DNA of 64,000 bases from an uncultured Pelagibacteraceae bacterium (GTDB taxonomy: Bacteria; Pseudomonadota; Alphaproteobacteria; Pelagibacterales; Pelagibacteraceae): the NCBI GenBank assembly GCA_902556265.1, contig CACDVM010000005.1, forward strand, positions 1 to 64,000. Reading direction: 5' to 3'. The notes beneath the pieces are model-generated. The model worked only from the letters and a program-made list of their open reading frames with translations. It was not told the origin of the DNA and made no database searches. A program made the position numbers and the translations under genes. Shown in pieces: positions 9,381-15,500 of this stretch (the stretch's first letter is position 1; the number at the start of each line of letters is the position of its first letter).

Positions 9381-9727
9381 AAATTTCAGACAATACTTCA
9401 ATAGCAATGCCTATGAGAAATCTCATAAGTATAGTTGTTGCAGTTGCAGTAGGAGTTTGGGCGTACTTTGGAATAGTAGAAAGAATAAATACATTAGAAA
9501 CTTCAAAGCAATTGATGGAAGCTGACTTATTAAAGAAAGCAGAACAGACACCTAAAAATTTAGAAATGCTGATGTTAATTGAATTGAACGCAAGTATTTT
9601 AGAGAAACATCAAGTGCAACTAGATGAGAATATTCATACAAAAGTTTTATTAAATGAAGCAACTAAGAAAATAGAAAAATTACAAGAAGACGTAGAAAAG
9701 CTAATTCGTAATGGGAGTGGACACTAA
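9377..9727 (+). CDS. Single-pass membrane protein with coiled coil, spanin-like candidate
   Basis: The 116-residue product has one membrane helix near the N-terminus (about residues 15-34: NLISIVVAVAVGVWAYFGIV), followed by about 75 residues of charged, heptad-patterned sequence (RINTLETSKQLMEADLL, then EATKKIEKLQEDVEKL). An N-terminal anchor plus a coiled coil is the layout of an inner-membrane spanin (T7 gp18.5), which lies near the terminase genes in T7. It overlaps the previous stop by four bases (ATGA) and the next start by one. The function is inferred from topology and position. Confidence 0.5.
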   Translation: MKISDNTSIAMPMRNLISIVVAVAVGVWAYFGIVERINTLETSKQLMEADLLKKAEQTPKNLEMLMLIELNASILEKHQVQLDENIHTKVLLNEATKKIEKLQEDVEKLIRNGSGH

Positions 9728-9927
9728 TGGTAGAAATAATGGCATTATTGATGTTTGTTGGACAAGAACAAAAACTTACTGAAATGATGTATATGCCGTC
9801 TGTAAAAAAGTGTTTAGAGAAAAAGAGAATAGCTACACGTAATAGTAATGCTCTTTATATATGTTCAAAAGTAAAGGCAGAACTAAGTGACGATATGAAA
9901 ATTTTAAGAATAGAGAGAAATCAATGA
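9727..9927 (+). CDS. Small phage protein of unknown function
   Basis: It encodes 66 residues starting MVEIMALLMFVGQEQ, a short hydrophobic start that could be a weak signal peptide, followed by a basic region with two cysteines (KKCLEKKR and LYICSKVKAE). It overlaps the upstream stop by one base and the terminase small subunit start by four (ATGA), so it belongs to the same translationally coupled string. I do not recognise a family. In this position it may complete a lysis gene set with its two upstream neighbours. Confidence 0.45.
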   Translation: MVEIMALLMFVGQEQKLTEMMYMPSVKKCLEKKRIATRNSNALYICSKVKAELSDDMKILRIERNQ

Positions 9928-10142
9928 GTGAAAAACTAAAAGAATTACACGGAGTTTTAGCAGAAGAATTACTAAAAAGAGTTAAAGACCCAGAAGCAAA
10001 ATCTAGTGACCTTAACGTAGCTAGACAGTTTCTCAGAGATAATAATATTGACGCTGTACCTACACAGGACAGTCCACTGAGTAAATTAATAGAGGAACTA
10101 CCATTTGATGAAAAACCAAAAACTTCTGACAAAGCTAACTGA
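9924..10142 (+). CDS. terS: Terminase small subunit
   Basis: The 72-residue protein contains KELHGVLAEELLKRVKDPE and LNVARQFLRDNNIDAVP, the helical pattern typical of the small terminase (DNA packaging protein A, gp18) of T7-like phages, although shorter than the T7 protein (about 89). It recognises the concatemer and works with the large subunit directly downstream. ATG 9924 overlaps the preceding stop, and its 3' end overlaps the large terminase start by 35 bases in another frame, as is common for this gene pair. Confidence 0.75.
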   Translation: MSEKLKELHGVLAEELLKRVKDPEAKSSDLNVARQFLRDNNIDAVPTQDSPLSKLIEELPFDEKPKTSDKAN

Positions 10143-11772
10143 TTTTAGAAATTTTTTATATCTCACTTGGAAACATTTAAACTTACCTGAACCAACTAAA
10201 ATACAATACGATATAGCTGATTATATAGCTAATGGTGATAGTAGGATTATTGTTTCTGCATTTAGAGGTGTAGGGAAATCTTGGATTACTGCGAGTTATG
10301 TACTTTGGAGAATTTTATTAAATCCCAATATAAACATACTTGTTGTATCTGCTTCTAAAAATAGAGCAGACGATTTTAGTACATTCTGTTTAAGGTTATT
10401 ATCTGAGATACCAATACTTCAACATTTGTATCCAAGAGACGAACAAAGACAATCTAAGATTAGTTTTGATGTAAATACTGCAAGTGCTTCACAGCAACCA
10501 ACAGTTAAGTCTTTAGGTATTACTTCTCAGATTACAGGTTCACGTGCTGACTTAGTTGTAGCTGACGATATTGAAACTTCAGGAAATACTCAAACTCAGT
10601 TTATGAGAGACAAGTTATCCGAAGCTATTAAAGAATTTGAAGCTGTAATTAAACCAGATACTTCTAGAATTGTTTATCTTGGTACACCACAAAGTGAACA
10701 GAGTATTTATAATAAACTTCAAGAGAGAGGTTATAAGATTAGATATTGGACTGCTAGATACCCAAGTGAGAAACAAATTAAATCATATGGTTCTAATCTC
10801 GCACCTATAATAAATAATACTTGGGATATTAATTTAATTGGTAAACCTACTGAACCTACAAGATTTGACGAAAAAGATTTATTAGAAAGAGAAGCTAGTT
10901 ATGGAAGACTAGGTTTCAATATGCAGTATCAATTAGATACTACGTTAAGTGATTTAAATAAGTTTCCATTAAAATTATCAGACTTAGTGGTTATGAATTG
11001 TAATCCTGAAAATGCACCAGAAAAAGTTATCTGGGCAAGTTCACCTGAATTACAACATAATGATTTACCTAATGTTGGTTTACAAGGAGACGCTTATTAT
11101 AGACCTATGAGTATACAAGGGTCTTGGCTTCCATATACAGGTTGTGTTATGGCAATTGACCCAAGTGGTAAAGGTCGTGATGAGACTGCCTATTGTGTCA
11201 CTAAATTTGCAAATGGTAATATTTATTTATTAGATATTGGTGGTTTCAATGCAGGTTATTCTGAACACACTTTATCTAAATTGGTAGATGTAGCTAAGAA
11301 ACACAAAGTTAATAAAATACTTATTGAACAGAATTTCGGACAGGGAATGTTTGAAGCATTATTAAAACCTTATTTAATAAAGCAATATCCTTGTACGACT
11401 GAAATGGTTCATCAACAGACTAATAAACATAGAAGAATATTAGATACGTTAGAACCAATTATTTCACAACACAGATTGATAGTAGATAAATATGTAGTCA
11501 AAAAAGACTATGAAGAAACTAATATGTTGTATCCACAAGAAACAGCATTGAGGTATCAATTATTCTATCAATTAAGCAGATTACAAAAAGAAGTACATTC
11601 TTTGGCACAAGACGACAGAATAGATTGTCTTCAAGTTGCCTGTAATCATTGGGTCAAACATCTATCAAGAGACCAAGAACTAGCTATGAAAATGCGTAAA
11701 GAAGAACTCTTTAATGCTGAAATGGAAAAGTACTTTGGAGACCCAGTAGACAACTCTTGGATTAAAATATGA
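10108..11772 (+). CDS. terL: Terminase large subunit (packaging ATPase and nuclease)
   Basis: I chose ATG 10108 over the TTG one codon upstream, giving 554 residues. The ATPase part has a Walker A loop SAFRGVGKSW (residues 50-59) and a Walker B DLVVADDIE (148-156), followed by VYLGTPQSE (189-197), a motif-III-like segment. The nuclease part starts at MAIDPSGKGRDETAY (348-362), where Asp351 and Asp358 are likely metal ligands, with further acidic residues in KILIEQNFG and DDRIDCLQ. Length and motif order match T7 gp19. It pumps DNA into the prohead. It overlaps terS at the 5' end and the following small gene by four bases (ATGA). Confidence 0.93.
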   Translation: MKNQKLLTKLTDFRNFLYLTWKHLNLPEPTKIQYDIADYIANGDSRIIVSAFRGVGKSWITASYVLWRILLNPNINILVVSASKNRADDFSTFCLRLLSEIPILQHLYPRDEQRQSKISFDVNTASASQQPTVKSLGITSQITGSRADLVVADDIETSGNTQTQFMRDKLSEAIKEFEAVIKPDTSRIVYLGTPQSEQSIYNKLQERGYKIRYWTARYPSEKQIKSYGSNLAPIINNTWDINLIGKPTEPTRFDEKDLLEREASYGRLGFNMQYQLDTTLSDLNKFPLKLSDLVVMNCNPENAPEKVIWASSPELQHNDLPNVGLQGDAYYRPMSIQGSWLPYTGCVMAIDPSGKGRDETAYCVTKFANGNIYLLDIGGFNAGYSEHTLSKLVDVAKKHKVNKILIEQNFGQGMFEALLKPYLIKQYPCTTEMVHQQTNKHRRILDTLEPIISQHRLIVDKYVVKKDYEETNMLYPQETALRYQLFYQLSRLQKEVHSLAQDDRIDCLQVACNHWVKHLSRDQELAMKMRKEELFNAEMEKYFGDPVDNSWIKI

Positions 11773-11948
11773 CAAAAAAATCAACTGTAAATAAAGCAGG
11801 TAATTATACCAAACCAACTTTAAGAAAACGTATATTTCAGAGAATAATGAATAGCAATTCTTACGGTACACCTAGTGGTAAGTGGAGTGGGCGTAAAGCA
11901 CAGGCACTTGCTAAAGCATATAAGAAAGCAGGTGGGGGTTATAAATAA
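11769..11948 (+). CDS. Small basic phage protein (59 aa)
   Basis: A short open frame runs from ATG 11769, overlapping the terL stop (ATGA), to TAA 11946-11948, which overlaps the next start. It reads MTKKSTVNKAGNYTKPTLRK, then RIFQRIM, SGKWSGRKAQALAKAYKKAG and ends GGYK. The SGKWSGRKAQ.LAKAYK...GGGY pattern is one I have seen in small proteins of marine phages and bacteria, of DUF5872 type from memory; the family name is uncertain. The protein is very basic, so nucleic-acid or capsid binding is possible. The tight overlaps on both sides support it being real. Confidence 0.7.
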   Translation: MTKKSTVNKAGNYTKPTLRKRIFQRIMNSNSYGTPSGKWSGRKAQALAKAYKKAGGGYK

Positions 11949-12184
11949 TGGCTCTAGCACCATCACAGAAGTCTTTAAAGAACTGGTCGGCTCAGAAGTG
12001 GAGAACTAAATCAGGTAAGAAGTCTAGTGTCACTGGAGAAAGATATTTACCAGAAAAAGTAATCCAAAGGTTATCTTCAAGTGAATACGCAAGAAGCACA
12101 GCAAAGAAAAGACAGAATAGAAAGAGAGCAAAGTATAGTAAGAAAATAGCTTCTATGGTTAAGAACGCACTTAAAGTTGTTTGA
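11948..12184 (+). CDS. Small basic phage protein (78 aa)
   Basis: The protein begins MALAPSQKSLKNWSAQKWR, continues TKSGKKSSVTGERYLPEKVI and ends in a lysine/arginine-rich tail (STAKKRQNRKRAKYSKKIA). KW/RTKSGK and GERYLPEKAI are a recurring pair in short proteins next to the preceding type of gene in marine phages, so the two probably function together. It overlaps the upstream stop by one base. No membrane segment is present. It is the last gene of the late operon; a noncoding stretch follows. The function is unknown. Confidence 0.65.
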   Translation: MALAPSQKSLKNWSAQKWRTKSGKKSSVTGERYLPEKVIQRLSSSEYARSTAKKRQNRKRAKYSKKIASMVKNALKVV

Positions 12185-12220
12185 TTTTGATGATTTTAAT
12201 TAAGTGCCACTATTAGGATA

Positions 12221-12291
12221 TTACTATAGTAAAACTTATAGTTATATCTTTATGCAGAAATAAGAAAAACCAACAACATCTGACTATAAGT
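12221..12291. promoter_or_regulatory. Palindrome and inverted ACTATAAGT elements upstream of a small gene
   Basis: Positions 12221-12232 are a perfect 12-bp palindrome (TTACTATAGTAA). ACTTATAGT at 12234-12242 and ACTATAAGT at 12283-12291 are perfect reverse complements. The same ACTATAAGT occurs at 16815-16823 before the phage tRNA. The core resembles the ACTATA part of T7-type promoters, so this may be a phage RNA polymerase promoter, or an operator. Inference only. Confidence 0.35.
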
Positions 12292-12313
12292 ATATCTTAT
12301 TGTAAATAAAGTT

Positions 12314-12580
12314 ATGGAAAAACCTAAAATAATATATCTCAAAGCTCTCTTTAAGAAACATAAGCCAGAGAATAAGCTAGAGAAAATAATAAAAGATTTT
12401 GTGGTACACGCAGATTTACAGCAAGAAAGCAAAGAGAAACTTAAAGTTCCACCAAAAGACAGGTCTAAGGTGGCTAGAGAGTTTATATTAGACAATGTTG
12501 AGGACTTCTTGGCGTATGCAGTAGACTATTCGTTATACGATAAGTTTTTCTATGACGAAAAATTAGAAGAAAAAATCTGA
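12314..12580 (+). CDS. Unknown early phage protein (88 aa)
   Basis: The 88-residue charged protein begins MEKPKIIYLKALFKKHKPEN and contains KLKVPPKDRSKVAREFILDN and DFLAYAVDYSLYDKFF. It has no membrane segment and looks helical. It stands apart from the late genes: 129 bases with palindromic elements lie before it and 305 bases without a clear gene after it. That placement suggests its own promoter. I do not recognise a family. Confidence 0.55.
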   Translation: MEKPKIIYLKALFKKHKPENKLEKIIKDFVVHADLQQESKEKLKVPPKDRSKVAREFILDNVEDFLAYAVDYSLYDKFFYDEKLEEKI

Positions 12581-12885
12581 CAAGTACACGTATATACGCC
12601 AGAATTTTTTTACCCCATAGGCACACCCATAAATTTTATGAGGGTATACACCTATAACGTATACAGGATACGTTTTTTCTGCGAATAACATAGGGATTAC
12701 TTTGTTTTGCGTTAGTCTTATTGACTACCGAAGTACTTATTGCTTGATTTTTTTCTATTTTTTCTGAAATAAAAATTTTGCGTTTATCTTTCTCATTATC
12801 TGTTTTCTATATTTATACATTTCTTTCCACAAAACCTGTGGGGGTCTTGAAATATCCATAGTGGGTCTGATATATACAAGTAAGT
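12581..12885. other. Structured noncoding stretch, possible joined phage genome ends
   Basis: No credible gene lies here. It holds a hairpin CATAA/TTATG at 12629-12641 flanked by CCC and GGG, a terminator-like hairpin at 12656-12678, long pyrimidine-rich tracts at 12745-12830 and a CCACA/TGTGG hairpin at 12827-12841. It lies between the last late gene (after terminase) and the first early gene, which is where the two ends of a linear T7-like genome meet in a prophage that opened at its att site. That it is the terminal repeat or cohesive-end region is inference. Confidence 0.4.
12656..12678 (+). terminator. Rho-independent terminator candidate after the late genes
   Basis: A perfect 7-bp stem AACGTAT / ATACGTT with loop ACAGG (stem arms 12656-12662 and 12668-12674) runs straight into TTTT. 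The stem is AT-rich, as terminators usually are in this genome type. It would end transcription from the terminase side before the early region. Confidence 0.5.
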
Positions 12886-13056
12886 ATGGATACACAAAAC
12901 CAAGCAAGAACCCAACAGAAGCTAGAAGAAGTTTTAGATAGCTTATGCAGACTAATAGGTAGAGATATATTTGTAGTCTTACCTGAAGCTAAAGCAGAAA
13001 GAATACCATATCTAAAGAAAGAAATACAAAAGACTTTGGATATGATTGATGGTTAA
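12886..13056 (+). CDS. Small helical protein (56 aa), early region
   Basis: The open frame from ATG 12886 to TAA 13054-13056 reads MDTQNQARTQQKLEEVLDSL, CRLIGRDIFVVLPEAKAERI, then PYLKKEIQKTLDMIDG. It looks like a soluble helical protein and ends eight bases inside the next gene (start ATG 13049), which supports coupled translation. No strong ribosome site is visible before its start, and I know no family. It would be the first gene of the early block. Confidence 0.5.
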   Translation: MDTQNQARTQQKLEEVLDSLCRLIGRDIFVVLPEAKAERIPYLKKEIQKTLDMIDG

Positions 13057-14014
13057 AAAACAAATAACACAAGCAGACTTAAAGAAGATAGCTGATGAAA
13101 TAGATAACATTGGTAAAGAGAATGAAGCAGGTCACAGGCAAGTAATACAGACTGTTGCACCACCATCAAAACATACAAACGATATTTATAAAAAGATAAT
13201 GCTAGAAACCCAAGAGAGGGTAAAGAGAAACCAAGAGCAATCATTACAAAGATTAAAACAACAATTATTAGAAGTACAAGCAAAGGTATCTGAACCTTTA
13301 AAACCAATAATTAAACTACAAGAGAAGTTAAATAAAGACTTACAACCAATAACAAATATTAATAAATCTTTACTAAATACTGGATTTCCATTTAATCCTT
13401 TTGCACCATTTGTACCTAAAGGTGGTGGATTACTTGGTACTTACAATAGGAAAAGAACTACAGGCAATACGATATTAGGTGGTGCTACAACTAAACAAGT
13501 TAAAAGACGTAGAGAAGTTCCTGATAAAGAAAAGAGAAAACCGTCTGCAATTGGTCTTGGATTAAATAGTTATTTAGCAAAACATAACTTAGTTAATCCT
13601 GTAGAAATGGCTAAAACACACAAGAAACATAGAGACTATAAAGTCTTTGGTTTTATGCAGTTAAGAGAAGTATGTGATGAATTAAATGTGAGTATTGAAG
13701 AAGCGTTTCTTTATATATGTGAGGGTATGACTTCTACTGACACTAGGTGGCGTAAACATAGAATTGAAAAAGAGTTCTGGCGTGGCTCTGAGAGTATTAT
13801 CAATATTGTAAGATATTATTATGACAAACACAAAAACGCACAATCAAAAGGACTGGCAAAATATACAGTTAAGAAATTACATAAATCAGAATACGTAAAA
13901 AATATTTTTAATCAGAACCAAGCTAAAGTACCAAGCTATTCTGTATTCAGCACTTTATTTAATCAATGGAAACACCACGTAGACGAATTGAAATTACTTA
14001 ATAAGAAGAAGTAA
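13049..14014 (+). CDS. Unknown phage protein (321 aa), early region
   Basis: I prefer ATG 13049 to the TTG one codon upstream. Residues about 1-110 are charged and helical with a coiled-coil pattern (ERVKRNQEQSLQRLKQQLLE). Residues about 118-175 are a proline/glycine-rich and strongly basic linker (NPFAPFVPKGGGLLG, then TTKQVKRRREVPDKEKRKPS). The C-terminal 145 residues look like a folded domain (FGFMQLREVCDELNVSIEEA, DTRWRKHRIEKEFWRG). LREVCDELNVSIEEA reads like a helix-turn-helix, so DNA binding is possible. I do not recognise a family. A hairpin terminator and operator-like repeats follow its stop. Confidence 0.6.
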   Translation: MVKKQITQADLKKIADEIDNIGKENEAGHRQVIQTVAPPSKHTNDIYKKIMLETQERVKRNQEQSLQRLKQQLLEVQAKVSEPLKPIIKLQEKLNKDLQPITNINKSLLNTGFPFNPFAPFVPKGGGLLGTYNRKRTTGNTILGGATTKQVKRRREVPDKEKRKPSAIGLGLNSYLAKHNLVNPVEMAKTHKKHRDYKVFGFMQLREVCDELNVSIEEAFLYICEGMTSTDTRWRKHRIEKEFWRGSESIINIVRYYYDKHKNAQSKGLAKYTVKKLHKSEYVKNIFNQNQAKVPSYSVFSTLFNQWKHHVDELKLLNKKK

Positions 14015-14015
14015 T

Positions 14016-14076
14016 GTTTCACGTGGTTTAAAAGTTTCAGTATCGCTGAAACAATTTTAGTGGCACTGAAACAATT
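14016..14076. promoter_or_regulatory. Array of GTTTCA / TGAAAC half-sites
   Basis: GTTTCAC at 14016-14022, GTTTCAG at 14034-14040, CTGAAAC at 14046-14052 and CTGAAAC at 14066-14072 form two direct and two inverted copies. CTGAAACAATT repeats exactly with a 20-bp period (14046 and 14066), two turns of the helix. This suits binding of a dimeric regulator, although one pair also forms a terminator hairpin. Confidence 0.4.
14034..14059 (+). terminator. Hairpin after the 321-aa gene
   Basis: A perfect 7-bp stem GTTTCAG / CTGAAAC with loop TATCG is followed by AATTTTA. It could end transcription of the upstream gene. The U-tract is weak, so it may instead be an operator palindrome. Confidence 0.45.
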
Positions 14077-14126
14077 AAAACGTGTGTTCTGTTGTAGAAT
14101 AAAAATAATTGTCTATATCAAATTGT

Positions 14127-14236
14127 AGGCGTAATGCAGTTAAACTTTTGCAACGATTGTTTAATTAAGTAGAACTTAGCTGACCTTTACTATCTTTCTA
14201 TCAGTTGCTTACGCCTTTAACAGGAAAGATTTTTTT
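14127..14236 (+). ncRNA. Candidate structured RNA leader with alternative terminator
   Basis: By hand, one fold is a three-way junction: P1 AGGCGTAA (14127-14134) with TTACGCCT (14209-14216), P2 TTAAAC (14140-14145) with GTTTAA (14159-14164), and P3 AGCTGA (14178-14183) with TCAGTT (14201-14206, one G-U pair). The competing fold pairs TCTTTC (14193-14198) with GAAAGA (14224-14229), directly before seven T (14230-14236), a classic terminator. The 3' strands of P1 and P3 lie in the terminator loop, so the two folds largely exclude each other. The element ends about 47 bases before a small gene. In AT-rich DNA such pairings can arise by chance. Confidence 0.4.
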
Positions 14237-14283
14237 ATTAATCACAAACTTCTATTTAGAAGTTGGAACAAATAGGAATGATA

Positions 14284-14454
14284 ATGTTCATACAATATGT
14301 AAAAGAAGCACCAGACTTCGGTCATATGTTGGACACCAAAGGCAAAGACAAATTAGCTGAAGCACTAGCTAAGACAGTAGTTGCAGTAGGTGAAAGACCT
14401 GTAATCGAAAATAAGGTTCTTGTTCTTGAAACACCAGAAGACTTGTTAGAGTAA
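14284..14454 (+). CDS. Small unknown protein (56 aa) downstream of RNA leader
   Basis: I chose ATG 14284 because AGGA (14274-14277) lies six bases before it; ATG 14278 and TTG 14263 are upstream options. The product reads MFIQYVKEAPDFGHMLDTKG, then KDKLAEALAKTVVAVGERPV and IENKVLVLETPEDLLE. It is acidic, soluble and of unknown family. Its isolation between two structured noncoding stretches suggests a small regulator or an early protein whose expression is tightly controlled. Confidence 0.55.
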   Translation: MFIQYVKEAPDFGHMLDTKGKDKLAEALAKTVVAVGERPVIENKVLVLETPEDLLE

Positions 14455-14466
14455 TGCAGTCTCTGG

Positions 14467-14479
14467 TTGTCACTGACAA
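14467..14479. promoter_or_regulatory. Operator-like palindrome TTGTCACTGACAA
   Basis: A perfect 13-bp palindrome with a one-base centre lies 12 bases after the 56-aa gene and upstream of the block containing the winged-helix gene. It has the size and symmetry of a site for a dimeric repressor. The cognate protein is not known. Confidence 0.4.
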
Positions 14480-14486
14480 TAGGTCG

Positions 14487-14517
14487 GAAAGCTACATTAG
14501 TTTTCTATCTATTTTTT
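14487..14517 (+). terminator. Weak terminator-like hairpin
   Basis: GAAAGCT (14487-14493) can pair with AGTTTTC (14499-14505, one G-U pair) around loop ACATT. The T-tract (14512-14517) starts only six bases later, so this is a weak candidate. Confidence 0.3.
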
Positions 14518-14545
14518 CGCAGTTTGGATTGATTCCAAATAGCAA

Positions 14546-14604
14546 TTCTAATCACAGGTGCAATAATCACTTGTGCAACAATCAAAAATCCATTAGAAAA
14601 GGAG
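14546..14604 (+). promoter_or_regulatory. Stacked RNA hairpin ending at the ribosome site of the 157-aa gene
   Basis: TTCTAAT (14546-14552) pairs perfectly with ATTAGAA (14592-14598). Directly stacked inside it, CACAGGTG (14553-14560) pairs with CACTTGTG (14568-14575, one G-U) around a 7-base loop. An A-rich 16-base strand links the two helices. The ribosome site AAGGAG (14599-14604) begins at the last base pair, so folding could control translation. A further hairpin, TTTGGA/TCCAAA, precedes it at 14523-14539. No known riboswitch consensus is matched. Confidence 0.4.
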
Positions 14605-14610
14605 TTAAGT

Positions 14611-15084
14611 ATGGAAAATAATAAGTTAAAAACTAAACCTTTAACTAAAGTCATTATGACGATAGCAGAGGTGTCGTGCAAAGTATGGTACTATTGCAGA
14701 TGTAAGTTGTGGAGACAGATAAATGATTTTGATTATTATGTGTTTGACTTACGTTCACAATATCCAAATCAGCTAGTTTACAAACACGAAGTAGCTGACC
14801 TACCATTCTTCAACAGAACCATAGACAATGATGATGAGTATGAAAGGACTTCATCAATTAAAATAGGTGACTGTTGTATCCAATATACTTTCAACAAGAT
14901 TAGACGTTCAGGTCTTATAGAAACAACTGAAGTACTTCCGTTGTTTGAACACATAGACCCATACAAAAATCAGTTGGAGAATATAATATCACAGACAAAA
15001 ATCTCTCATAATGAACCTGATAAGTTAAAGGTACTAAAGCTAAATAGAAAGGAGAAGAATGTCGTACAGTTGCACAGTAAATAA
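14611..15084 (+). CDS. Unknown phage protein (157 aa) upstream of the winged-helix gene
   Basis: ATG 14611 is preceded by a strong AAGGAG. The product begins MENNKLKTKPLTKVIMTIAE and contains five cysteines (VSCKVWYYCRCKLW; IGDCCIQYTF). The central part is mixed alpha/beta and the tail is basic (KLKVLKLNRKEKN). No membrane segment or family is recognised. It ends 26 bases inside the next gene, so the two are coupled. Its position between structured leader sequences and a DNA-binding protein plus integrase suggests a part in the lysis/lysogeny decision, but this is inference. Confidence 0.55.
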   Translation: MENNKLKTKPLTKVIMTIAEVSCKVWYYCRCKLWRQINDFDYYVFDLRSQYPNQLVYKHEVADLPFFNRTIDNDDEYERTSSIKIGDCCIQYTFNKIRRSGLIETTEVLPLFEHIDPYKNQLENIISQTKISHNEPDKLKVLKLNRKEKNVVQLHSK

Positions 15085-15499
15085 CATTCACTTTGATAAA
15101 GTGTTTGTTCAGGAAGTGAGCAAAAGCACGAACAAGAATGTCCAGTTTGCCAATGGAATACCATTACAATTATCACTGACATTCAAGGTAATATGTAGTC
15201 TACCTGATACAGAAGAATTAAGTACAAATGTAATCAGAGAATATTACCATCAATTTTTTGGAGTTGTTATTTCTACTTCAAGTGTTTCAAGAATGATTTC
15301 AGATTTAAAAGGTCTGGGTTTTGTTGAAGCAATAATTAATCCAACAGGCAGTAAAAGGTTGTCTTGGGTTAAGCTAACTACACTTGGTAGAAGACTTCAA
15401 AAACTATTCATTGGAACAACTGCTGATTGGAAAGACCAACCCAGATTGACAGTGGATAGACAATTCAAACAAGCACGTTCTATGAAAGGAGTAATGTAA
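15059..15499 (+). CDS. Winged-helix DNA-binding protein, candidate lysogeny regulator
   Basis: The 146-residue protein contains IREYYHQFFGVVISTSSVSR, MISDLKGLGFVEAI and SKRLSWVKLTTLGRRLQKLF. The stretch STSSVSRMISDLKGLGFVE (about residues 77-95) reads like the recognition helix of a MarR-type winged helix, and the following beta wing (TGSKRLSWVKLT) and C-terminal helix fit. AAAGGAGA lies before ATG 15059. It ends one base before the integrase start region, so both are one unit. A regulator in this place would be expected to control lysogeny or integrase; the sites could be the palindromes at 14016-14076 and 14467-14479. Confidence 0.6.
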   Translation: MSYSCTVNNIHFDKVFVQEVSKSTNKNVQFANGIPLQLSLTFKVICSLPDTEELSTNVIREYYHQFFGVVISTSSVSRMISDLKGLGFVEAIINPTGSKRLSWVKLTTLGRRLQKLFIGTTADWKDQPRLTVDRQFKQARSMKGVM

Positions 15500-15500
15500 T

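Noticed and set aside
14546-14604. Known SAM-II/SAM-V or preQ1 riboswitch
   Set aside because: The helices are nested and not pseudoknotted, and the conserved ligand-pocket bases of those classes are not seen, so no known class is called.
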